Origin: Planctomycetota bacterium
GTDB lineage: Bacteria; Planctomycetota; Phycisphaerae; WQYP01
NCBI GenBank assembly: GCA_021816165.1
Contig: JAKAYZ010000183.1
Span: forward strand, 1-5,851
Reading direction: 5' to 3'
Length of the DNA: 5,851 nt
Below the pieces are notes generated by a model. That model made no database searches. It was not told the origin of the DNA and was given only the letters and a program-made list of their open reading frames with translations. Below are positions 1-5,851 of the stretch, piece by piece. Positions within the stretch are counted from its first letter, which is position 1. Each line of letters opens with the position of its first letter. The position numbers and the translations under genes were made by a program.

Positions 1-170
1 AAGACATCCATCGACAGGTAACGGCACAAACCCGGGACCTGCTGGCGCAACTCCGCCGAGTGGCGCATCAGGCCCGGTTACTGGACATTTCACCGCAGGA
101 GTTGCATGAGATGCTCAGTGAGTCCATGAGCACCGAGATGAAATACGATCAAGCAAGGAGCACACTATGA
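1..170 (+). CDS. Probable GntR-family (YtrA-like) transcriptional regulator, C-terminal tail only
   Basis: The frame is open from base 3 and stops with TGA at 168-170, giving about 55 residues from a gene that begins before the window. The visible part is hydrophilic and helical. It contains DLLAQLRRVAHQARLLDIS followed by PQELHEMLSES, a helix-turn-helix-like arrangement of amphipathic helices typical of the short C-terminal effector/dimerisation region of YtrA-type GntR regulators. The DNA-binding winged helix, if present, lies outside the window. The stop overlaps the start of the ABC ATPase gene as ATGA, which implies translational coupling. A GntR/YtrA regulator directly before a YtrB-like ATPase is the standard arrangement for this transporter family, where it usually represses its own operon. 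The family call therefore rests partly on context; the tail alone would not be diagnostic. Confidence 0.6.
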   Translation, partial: DIHRQVTAQTRDLLAQLRRVAHQARLLDISPQELHEMLSESMSTEMKYDQARSTL

Positions 171-889
171 CCAACGTCATCAGCATTAAGAATTTGACCA
201 AAACCTTTGGCCTGAAAGACGCTCTGCGCGGCGTGGATATGGAAATTCCGGTCGGAGCCACTGTGGGGCTTCTGGGGGCGAACGGTGCGGGAAAAACCAC
301 TCTCATTAAATGTGCCCTGGGATTGCTGCGTCCCACATCAGGCGAATGTCAACTTCTGGGTGAATCCGCATGGTCACTTTCCGCCGGAGCAAAGGCCCGT
401 CTGGGGTATGTCCCGCAGGTTATTCAATTATATCCATGGATGCGTGTAGCGGAGCTGATCCAATATACCGCATCTTTTTACCCCACATGGAACCCGGAGT
501 TGGCCGATCGGCTCATTACGGAATGGGAGTTGCCGTTAAACGATCGCGTGCGCACGCTTTCGGTCGGCCAGAAGCAGCGGTTGGCCATTGTTACGGCGGT
601 GGCGTATCAGCCTGATCTACTGATACTTGATGAACCCGCGGCCAGCCTGGACCCGCAAGCCCGCCGGCAATTTCTGCAACTGCTGGTGGAACTAACCGAA
701 CCGGCACAGCGCAGCGTGTTATTTTCCACGCATATTACATCCGATCTGGAGCGCGTGGCGGATTATGTTGCGGTCATGAAGGAGGGCAAAATAGCATGGT
801 TCGGCTCGCTGGAAGCACTGAAGGAACGCACGCACAGCAGCCTCGAAGACGCATTTCTGGAAATTCAGCAGGGGGAAAGCCATGGGTAA
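167..889 (+). CDS. ABC transporter ATP-binding protein, YtrB-like
   Basis: This is a complete 240-residue nucleotide-binding subunit that hydrolyses ATP to drive a membrane transporter from the cytoplasmic face. All core motifs are present: Walker A GANGAGKTT (37-45), Q-loop Q84 in YVPQ, signature LSVGQ (131-135), Walker B LLILDEP with D155 and E156 (151-157), D-loop SLD (160-162) and H-loop H189. The stretch SFYPTWN (103-109) between Q-loop and signature resembles the FYPxW segment seen in YtrB-type ATPases. The ATG at 167 is preceded by AAGGAG (155-160) at a 6-base spacing and overlaps the regulator stop as ATGA. Its 3' end overlaps the next gene by 8 bases, so it is co-translated with the first permease. 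With only one ATPase gene visible it probably works as a homodimer under a pair of permeases. The substrate is unknown; YtrB relatives are linked to cell-envelope stress or antibiotic response, but that is not shown here. Confidence 0.93.
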   Translation: MTNVISIKNLTKTFGLKDALRGVDMEIPVGATVGLLGANGAGKTTLIKCALGLLRPTSGECQLLGESAWSLSAGAKARLGYVPQVIQLYPWMRVAELIQYTASFYPTWNPELADRLITEWELPLNDRVRTLSVGQKQRLAIVTAVAYQPDLLILDEPAASLDPQARRQFLQLLVELTEPAQRSVLFSTHITSDLERVADYVAVMKEGKIAWFGSLEALKERTHSSLEDAFLEIQQGESHG

Positions 890-941
890 TCGGTACAAAG
901 AAGTATTTTTGACCTATTTGCGGCGGCCATTTTCGTCGTGG
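882..941 (+). repeat. Near-identical 60-base direct repeat, first member (second at 2227-2286)
   Basis: The first 20 codons of the two permease genes differ at only three bases: TAC/TAT at codon 5, CCA/GCA at codon 16 and TCG/TCA at codon 19. Identity collapses directly after codon 20. Synonymous positions are conserved as well, which protein-level selection alone would not require given how far the rest of the genes have diverged. Confidence 0.9.
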
Positions 942-2195
942 CAAACGGGTGCGACGATGGTAGCCGGGGTCCTCTTGATCGGCCTCTCGTGCGTTCCCGG
1001 TCGCAGCTCCATTTCCCCGTGGATGCTCGGAAGTTTTTTTCTTGTTCCGTCGCTGTGGGTCCAGTTCATCGAACAGATGGCCGGCTGGCAACGTGTGGTT
1101 ACCCCTAACTATGCCGTGCCGCACGTCTCAGCGTTCACGATCCTCAGCGCGGCTTTTGTTTTCGCGATTCCTTTGCCTGTGGCCATGGCGCATCACCAGT
1201 CTTACCTCGCGGCAATATCGATTGTAACGCTCTTCTTCGGCACCATCGGTATTAGCCTTGCGTTGGCGAGCATTATTTTATTAGCTGTATTTCCATTGGG
1301 GGTCCTTCTCATTTTCTCGGGTTCCTCCGGCACCAGGATGATGATGGCCAGCGCCCTCTCCGGCGGGGACCACAACCTGACATGGTTCCTCCTCGGAACC
1401 GGAGCCACCCTTTCAATCGCCGCCCTTTTTCGGATCGCATGTTTGAAACCTGAGGGGTTGGGGCGCTCAGCACCGATTGAATCATTCCTGTTTGGCTGGT
1501 GGCTCCGCCGAGGCCGAAGCAAAGCCCCTGTCCCTACCGGACCGCTTCCCCGAATCGCAGCAACCATGCGAGGCCGGGCGCGATGGCGCAGGTCCGGCTT
1601 CTTTCGAAGCCGTTCGCTCCTGCCAATGCTGGCCTTCATTTTGGTTCCCATCTGGCTTCTCTGCTCCGTGCAGCACCCGCACACAATTCAGGTTATCGTC
1701 GGGGCGCAATTCCTGTTGCCGTGCCTGGCTGTATTGCCCGCGATCATCAGAGGAGGAGGAACAACCGCCGTGCGTTTCCAAATGCTGGAAACGGAATCGC
1801 TGCGCCCGGCAGCGCGAAGTAACTTTATCAAGGGATTCGCACTGAGCTTTTTCGTTGCCACTTTCAAGGCATTCGCGATTTCGTCAGCGGTATTCCTGGT
1901 TGCGATTTACTTGGCGGGCGGTGGCCTGGCAGGGACGCTGCTGTTGGTCCCGTTCGTCTTTTCGATCATGCTGGCGCAGCCGCTCGTTTTTGCGTTGGTC
2001 TGGTTCCTTACGTCATGTCGGCGTGCTCCCCTGCTGATGGTTGCCGCCGGCGCTCCATTAATCGGGATTGGCCCGGTGTTGTTCCCAGACGCTAATTACC
2101 AAGGCTTCCTGATTGGTGGCGTCGTTTGCATGCTCATCGGCCTGATTCTGATTCCGTTGGTTTATCGCCGGTGGATGAATCTGGAACTGGGGTAA
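882..2195 (+). CDS. ABC transporter permease-like polytopic membrane protein (copy 1)
   Basis: The 437-residue product is very hydrophobic, with about ten candidate membrane segments (for example near 48-63, 83-103, 108-148, 167-187, 246-262, 269-289, 315-346, 347-378, 384-402 and 407-427). A basic, Arg-rich loop of about 60 residues (about 188-245, including WWLRRGRSK and RGRARWRR) separates two halves and should face the cytoplasm. The N-terminus MGNRYKEVFLTYLRR is polar and amphipathic and could dock on the ATPase. The start is supported by AGGGGGA (870-876) five bases upstream and by the same N-terminus in the following paralogue. A motif ESLRPAARSNF (305-315) in the second half recurs in the paralogue as DSLRPENRANF. 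The permease role is inferred from topology and from the 8-base overlap with the ATPase gene; I cannot name a specific family. Confidence 0.8.
   Translation: MGNRYKEVFLTYLRRPFSSWQTGATMVAGVLLIGLSCVPGRSSISPWMLGSFFLVPSLWVQFIEQMAGWQRVVTPNYAVPHVSAFTILSAAFVFAIPLPVAMAHHQSYLAAISIVTLFFGTIGISLALASIILLAVFPLGVLLIFSGSSGTRMMMASALSGGDHNLTWFLLGTGATLSIAALFRIACLKPEGLGRSAPIESFLFGWWLRRGRSKAPVPTGPLPRIAATMRGRARWRRSGFFRSRSLLPMLAFILVPIWLLCSVQHPHTIQVIVGAQFLLPCLAVLPAIIRGGGTTAVRFQMLETESLRPAARSNFIKGFALSFFVATFKAFAISSAVFLVAIYLAGGGLAGTLLLVPFVFSIMLAQPLVFALVWFLTSCRRAPLLMVAAGAPLIGIGPVLFPDANYQGFLIGGVVCMLIGLILIPLVYRRWMNLELG
2123..2147 (+). repeat. 25-base exact direct repeat near the 3' end of copy 1 (partner 3525-3549)
   Basis: A 25-base run encoding VCMLIGLI is identical in the two permease genes, sitting the same distance from the stop codon (45 bases after the repeat to the start of the stop). 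Flanking codons are diverged. Confidence 0.9.
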
Positions 2196-2226
2196 ATGTT
2201 CGCCGGGCGGTAGAATAGGGTGCCAA

Positions 2227-2286
2227 ATGGGTAATCGGTATAAAGAAGTATTTTTGACCTATTTGCGGCGGGCATTTTCGTCATGG
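2227..2286 (+). repeat. Near-identical 60-base direct repeat, second member (first at 882-941)
   Basis: This is the 5' coding end of the second permease, 57 of 60 bases identical to 882-941. See the partner entry for the positions that differ. Confidence 0.9.
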
Positions 2287-3597
2287 CGGGCGATGGTCTG
2301 GGCAGCATTGTTCATCTGGAGCATATTTTCCGACGGCGGGGGAAGGCCAGGCCACATTGGTCCTGGCTCCGTTTTCAGCGGTGTCGCCTACGGCGGATCG
2401 CTGCTCTGGTTTCACCTCCGCAGCCAGCTCGTTGGGCCAAATCGCGGGCTAACTCCGGGATACCTTCGGCCAACAATCACCGTGTTCATTGCAATGGGGC
2501 TGCTGGTGATGGCGTTCCCAACTGTCATCCTGGCAATGCGACATGGCTTCTGTGACGGAGTGTTTTTTGCCCTCGCAGTTTTCGAATTTGGCCTGATCGG
2601 TTGTGCGCTCGCCGCCGAAAATTGGTTGGTTACAGCTGCTTGCTTGCTCGTGATCCTGTTCCTCAGCAGACATTTCGGCCACTACATCGACCTTCCCCGC
2701 GATGGAGTGGGATATTTCGCCATTGGGCAAGCGGTTTTTGGACTGGCGGCGATTTCCTGGTCGCTTTTCAGGATGGCTGCCGGCCCGATAAGGGACGGTG
2801 AATTTGCAACTTCGTTCGGTGGTTCGGCCAATCTGGAGGCTACCGCCCGATCCACCGGCCGCTTTCTCGGAAGCCTACTCGGACCATCGCGAAGCGTTGG
2901 GCCGGTGGGTACACCAATCCCAGCGGCCAAAATATATTACGGCCATCCGATGGCCCTCGGAGGGGCAACGCGGGACCACCTGCGGCGCTGGCGACACATG
3001 AGAGTGCTGGAGATCAACTTGGTGCCCGCGATTTTTCTCCTATGCTTTGCGGTATCACTGATTGTGGGAAAGCTTGCCAACTCGGCGTCCGAAGTCACTG
3101 CGGATTTCAGCGCGGTCGTACCGTTTGCCGCATTCTGGCCAGCGGCGGTTGTTTCCGGGCGGTGGCGACAGGCGTGGCCATGCGTCAGGGCCGACTCGCT
3201 TCGCCCAGAAAACCGAGCGAACTTCGCGCTTGGAGTGTTTCTCGCTATCGGTGAGCAGGTTCTTCTGGCTTGGCTGGCTTTTGCTGTTGCCGCGCTGGCG
3301 GCGTACGCCGTGGCCGGCCTTGGCCTTAGTGGGGTGGGACGCCTGGCCTCGGAACTGCTGGCGACCCTGATGATCCAGCCGCTCGTTTATGCCCTGCTAT
3401 GCTGGCAACTCCCCTTCGGCACCTCCGCGTGGATGTTCTCCATCATCCTCCTGACCTTTGCGGTATTGGGACTCGGGGCCACGACGGAGTTTTGGGGTGC
3501 GTGGCTGACCGTCGGCGTGGCCGCCGTTTGCATGCTCATCGGCCTGATTTTACTCCCCTTCGTTTACCGCCGATGGATGGATTTGGAGATGGGGTGA
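2227..3597 (+). CDS. ABC transporter permease-like polytopic membrane protein (copy 2, paralogue of copy 1)
   Basis: This 456-residue membrane protein has the same plan as the preceding gene: identical N-terminus MGNRYKEVFLTYLRR, several membrane spans, a long polar central loop (about 184-260, ending in the basic RDHLRRWRHMRV), more spans, and a matching C-terminus VCMLIGLILLPFVYRRWM. The motif DSLRPENRANF (323-333) corresponds to ESLRPAARSNF in copy 1. Most of the rest is strongly diverged, so this is not a simple recent duplicate, and the two probably form a heteromeric membrane unit served by the upstream ATPase. The start ATG has only a weak AGGG (2217-2220) six bases upstream. The gene lies 31 bases after copy 1, with no terminator between them, and is probably in the same operon. 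Confidence 0.8.
   Translation: MGNRYKEVFLTYLRRAFSSWRAMVWAALFIWSIFSDGGGRPGHIGPGSVFSGVAYGGSLLWFHLRSQLVGPNRGLTPGYLRPTITVFIAMGLLVMAFPTVILAMRHGFCDGVFFALAVFEFGLIGCALAAENWLVTAACLLVILFLSRHFGHYIDLPRDGVGYFAIGQAVFGLAAISWSLFRMAAGPIRDGEFATSFGGSANLEATARSTGRFLGSLLGPSRSVGPVGTPIPAAKIYYGHPMALGGATRDHLRRWRHMRVLEINLVPAIFLLCFAVSLIVGKLANSASEVTADFSAVVPFAAFWPAAVVSGRWRQAWPCVRADSLRPENRANFALGVFLAIGEQVLLAWLAFAVAALAAYAVAGLGLSGVGRLASELLATLMIQPLVYALLCWQLPFGTSAWMFSIILLTFAVLGLGATTEFWGAWLTVGVAAVCMLIGLILLPFVYRRWMDLEMG
3525..3549 (+). repeat. 25-base exact direct repeat near the 3' end of copy 2 (partner 2123-2147)
   Basis: Second member of the exact 25-base match in the last membrane segment of the permeases. The downstream flank also shares the 11-mer TTCGCCGGGCG (2199-2209 and 3606-3616) in the two intergenic spacers. 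Confidence 0.9.
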
Positions 3598-3605
3598 CAT
3601 AAACT

Positions 3606-3638
3606 TTCGCCGGGCGAAGAGTATTGGAAAAGATACTC
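3606..3638 (+). other. Intergenic spacer element: TTCGCC palindrome plus a small hairpin before the remnant ORF
   Basis: TTCGCC-G-GGCGAA (3606-3618) is a perfect 6-base inverted repeat. Its first 11 bases recur after the first permease gene at 2199-2209. It is followed at once by GAGTAT and ATACTC (3619-3624 and 3633-3638) around the loop TGGAAAAG, which carries the only purine-rich, ribosome-site-like sequence before the ATG at 3640. The duplicated spacer suggests that the repeated unit was gene plus 3' flank. Confidence 0.5.
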
Positions 3639-3639
3639 A

Positions 3640-3699
3640 ATGAACAATCGAAACAAAGAAGTCTTGATAGCCTACCTACCCGGGGGCGTTCGCCTGTAG
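3640..3699 (+). pseudogene. Short remnant of a third permease copy (N-terminus only)
   Basis: An ATG at 3640 opens a 19-codon frame ending in TAG at 3697-3699. The peptide begins MNNRNKEVLIAYL, matching the permease N-terminus MGNRYKEVFLTYL at positions 1, 3, 4, 6, 7, 8, 12 and 13. It sits 42 bases after the second permease, where a third gene of the array would start, and follows a copy of the TTCGCCGGGCG spacer element. After LPGG the similarity ends and no membrane-protein-like sequence follows in any frame up to the converging gene, so it looks like a truncated third copy. A chance match, or a genuinely short peptide gene, cannot be excluded. Confidence 0.55.
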
Positions 3700-3707
3700 A
3701 GCGAAAC

Positions 3708-3733
3708 GTTACTGATTACCGGCAATCAGTAAC
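3708..3733. repeat. Perfect 10-base inverted repeat (GTTACTGATT / AATCAGTAAC)
   Basis: The two arms are exact reverse complements around the 6-base loop ACCGGC. The hairpin sits nine bases after the stop of the remnant reading frame. No T-run follows on either strand, so it is not a standard intrinsic terminator. It could be a 3'-end hairpin of the transporter mRNA, an operator, or the scar of an inserted element. Confidence 0.7.
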
Positions 3734-3763
3734 CTACGGTAGCGCCGCAGGTCCTTTTTGGGG

Positions 3764-3783
3764 CACCGCATCGCAATGCGGTG
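3764..3783. repeat. Perfect 8-base hairpin (CACCGCAT / ATGCGGTG)
   Basis: Arms are exact reverse complements around the tetraloop CGCA, about 90 bases from the stop of the converging ATPase gene. A CCTTTTTGGGG stretch lies just before it on the + strand, so neither strand has the hairpin followed by U that an intrinsic terminator needs. It may still end or stabilise one of the two converging transcripts. Together with the hairpin at 3708-3733 it is the only structure I see in the gene-free stretch 3700-3873. Confidence 0.55.
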
Positions 3784-3873
3784 GTTGGCTTGCCCGCGCC
3801 ACACATGCCCGCCAAATCTATCACGCACTCCATGCCGCCTTCACCATGCGTCGGCCGGAAGATGCCACCGGTT

Positions 3874-5010
3874 TCACGTCGCTTTCACAAATTGGGCCAG
3901 AGGGACGACATCCACATGATCCGCCAGAGCATATTGCCGCATACCGGGATACACCACATGGATCTCATCCAATTTCAAATCAGCCAAAGCGATGCGCATG
4001 GAGGGCGTAAGCGTTGGGGCGTCCATGCGTTTGCACTCCACACCGATGCGCTTCCCGCCTTTGAATAAAAGCAAATCCAATTCCGCTCCATTGTGCGTGG
4101 CCCAGAAATACGCCTCCCCGGCCTGAAAACATTTGATAATCTCCTCGACCGCGTACCCCTCCCATGATGCTCCCACTTTGGGGTGAGACTCCAAATCCCG
4201 CTGGCTGCTGATATTGAGCAATGCATGCAGCAATCCGGTATCGCGCACATAAACCTTCGGTGCCTTTACCTGCCTTTTGCCCAGATTCTCAAACCATGGC
4301 CGCACCTGCCGCACCATAAATACGTCGGTCATCAGGTCCAAATAGCGCCGCACCGTGGTCTCATTTATCGCCAACGCCCGACCAATTTCCGCGGAATTCC
4401 AAACCTGTCCATGATAATGCGCCACCATCATCCAAAACCGTCGCAGGGCCGCCGCAGGAATACCCACCCCCAACTGCGGCATATCGCGCTCCAGAAAAGT
4501 CTGTAGAAATTGCGTTCGCCACGCCAACGAATCCGGATTGCCGCGCGCCGTAAAAGAAAGCGGAAAGCCGCCCCGCAACCAATGCTTCGCCATTGCCTCG
4601 GCACCTACATCAGAAAGCCTGAAACCCTCCATGGCAATGATCTCCAGCCGCCCCGCCAGCGTCTCCGAAGATTGTCGCAGCAGGTCCGGTGACGCGCTGC
4701 CGAGAATCAGAAACCGCGCGGGCAGTGGCCGACGATCCGCCAGTACCCGCAGCAGTGGGAAAATCTCCGGTCGGCGCTGCACCTCGTCAATCACCACCAG
4801 GCCCTTCAGTGGCCGCAGCGCCATATCGGGTTCTGTCAACCGCGCCACGCTCCGCGGATCCTCCAGATCAAAATAATTCAGTGAATCTGCCGCTACAAAC
4901 TCTCTGGCCAGTGTGGTCTTGCCGCATTGCCTTGGCCCCAGCAATGCCACCACGCGGCTGCGTTTAAGTGCCGTGCGAATCAGTGCGATATCCGTTTTTC
5001 GCTCAATCAT
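3874..5010 (-). CDS. AAA-type ATPase with DUF4143 C-terminal domain (COG1373 family)
   Basis: The complete 378-residue protein has an N-terminal P-loop ATPase: Walker A GPRQCGKTT (25-33), Walker B LVVIDEVQ with D75 and E76 (71-78), and the sensor-like FLILGSAS (100-107). A helix-turn-helix-like segment follows (about 208-226, AEIGRALAINETTVRRYLDL). The C-terminal half matches DUF4143: FLERDMPQLG (172-181), VYVRDTGLLHALL (253-265), WEGYAVEEII (283-292), and ELDLLLF...GVECKR (310-328), which keeps the acidic-x-acidic and E-x-K residues of a PD-(D/E)XK nuclease-like fold (E310, D312, E325, K327). Cellular roles for this large family are largely unknown, and nuclease activity is not established. 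The length is usual for the family. The ATG at 5008-5010 has no ribosome site upstream and lies just downstream of a strong promoter-like sequence, which fits a near-leaderless message. It converges with the transporter operon and follows ligA, apparently as its own transcription unit. Confidence 0.92.
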   Translation of the reverse strand: MIERKTDIALIRTALKRSRVVALLGPRQCGKTTLAREFVAADSLNYFDLEDPRSVARLTEPDMALRPLKGLVVIDEVQRRPEIFPLLRVLADRRPLPARFLILGSASPDLLRQSSETLAGRLEIIAMEGFRLSDVGAEAMAKHWLRGGFPLSFTARGNPDSLAWRTQFLQTFLERDMPQLGVGIPAAALRRFWMMVAHYHGQVWNSAEIGRALAINETTVRRYLDLMTDVFMVRQVRPWFENLGKRQVKAPKVYVRDTGLLHALLNISSQRDLESHPKVGASWEGYAVEEIIKCFQAGEAYFWATHNGAELDLLLFKGGKRIGVECKRMDAPTLTPSMRIALADLKLDEIHVVYPGMRQYALADHVDVVPLAQFVKAT

Positions 5011-5018
5011 GGTGCCAC

Positions 5019-5047
5019 AGCATATACCACGAAAATCCGGCTGTCAA
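5019..5047 (-). promoter_or_regulatory. Predicted sigma-70-type promoter of the DUF4143 ATPase gene
   Basis: On the - strand, TTGACA (5042-5047) is a perfect -35 box, followed after exactly 17 bases by TATGCT (5019-5024), which matches the -10 consensus at four of six positions. Transcription should start 6-8 bases further on, within about three bases of the ATG at 5010, leaving almost no leader. An alternative -10, TATATG (5021-5026), would leave a less favourable 15-base spacer. Confidence 0.65.
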
Positions 5048-5065
5048 TACCGGATTTTCATGGTA
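5025..5065. repeat. 16-base inverted repeat spanning the ATPase promoter and the ligA 3' flank
   Basis: The arms TACCACGAAAATCCGG (5025-5040) and CCGGATTTTCATGGTA (5050-5065) pair over 16 bases, with one C/A mismatch in DNA that becomes a G-U pair in the - strand RNA. The 9-base loop (5041-5049) contains the -35 box, and the left arm fills the -35/-10 spacer. It begins two bases beyond the ligA stop codon, so in the ligA transcript it would fold as a 3' hairpin. No U-run follows, which argues against a standard intrinsic terminator. It may be an operator, a transcript-end hairpin, or both. Confidence 0.8.
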
Positions 5066-5067
5066 CG

Positions 5068-5851
<784 letters not shown>

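Noticed and set aside
1202..1684. 160-residue open frame on the - strand inside the first permease gene
   Set aside because: It is Arg/Pro-rich, has no recognisable motif, and is fully covered by the better-supported permease frame; it is a GC-driven shadow.
3708..3783. Intrinsic terminators for the converging operons
   Set aside because: Both hairpins are perfect, but neither is followed by a T-run on either strand, so I list them as inverted repeats rather than terminators.
3624..4010. 128-residue open frame on the + strand across the convergence zone
   Set aside because: It starts from a non-ATG codon with no ribosome site, its composition is not protein-like, and its 3' half lies antisense to the well-supported ATPase gene.
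4183..4506. 107-residue + strand frame antisense to the ATPase gene
   Set aside because: The opposite strand shows complete family motifs over the same bases, and this frame has none.

Overview
The window is about 5.9 kb of moderately GC-rich bacterial DNA and holds two gene blocks that converge. The left block, on the + strand, is an ABC-transporter operon of YtrAB type: the C-terminal tail of a probable GntR/YtrA-type regulator (1-170), an ATP-binding subunit (167-889), and two paralogous polytopic membrane proteins (882-2195 and 2227-3597). The right block, on the - strand, is the C-terminal part of NAD+-dependent DNA ligase ligA (5068 to the window edge at 5851), followed by a complete AAA-type ATPase with a DUF4143 C-terminal half (3874-5010).

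In the left block the genes are tightly coupled. There is a 4-base ATGA overlap between regulator and ATPase, an 8-base overlap between ATPase and first permease, and 31 bases between the two permeases. The likely product is a membrane complex of one ATPase type with two different permease chains, controlled by the regulator encoded first. The substrate cannot be read from the sequence. The permeases are strongly diverged in the middle but almost identical in DNA over the first 20 codons, and share a 25-base identical stretch near the 3' end. A short, stop-terminated reading frame at 3640-3699 resembles the same N-terminus and is probably the remnant of a third copy.

Between the blocks (about 3700-3873) I see no gene, only two perfect hairpins (3708-3733 and 3764-3783). 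Between ligA and the ATPase gene lies a 41-base inverted repeat (5025-5065). It contains a perfect TTGACA -35 box in its loop, and its left arm fills the 17-base promoter spacer. The matching -10 box lies so close to the ATPase start codon that the transcript should be nearly leaderless.

The organism cannot be fixed. NAD+-dependent ligase says bacterium. The combination of a YtrAB-like operon with large multi-span permeases and a DUF4143 ATPase would fit an environmental lineage such as the Verrucomicrobia/PVC group, but that is a weak guess.
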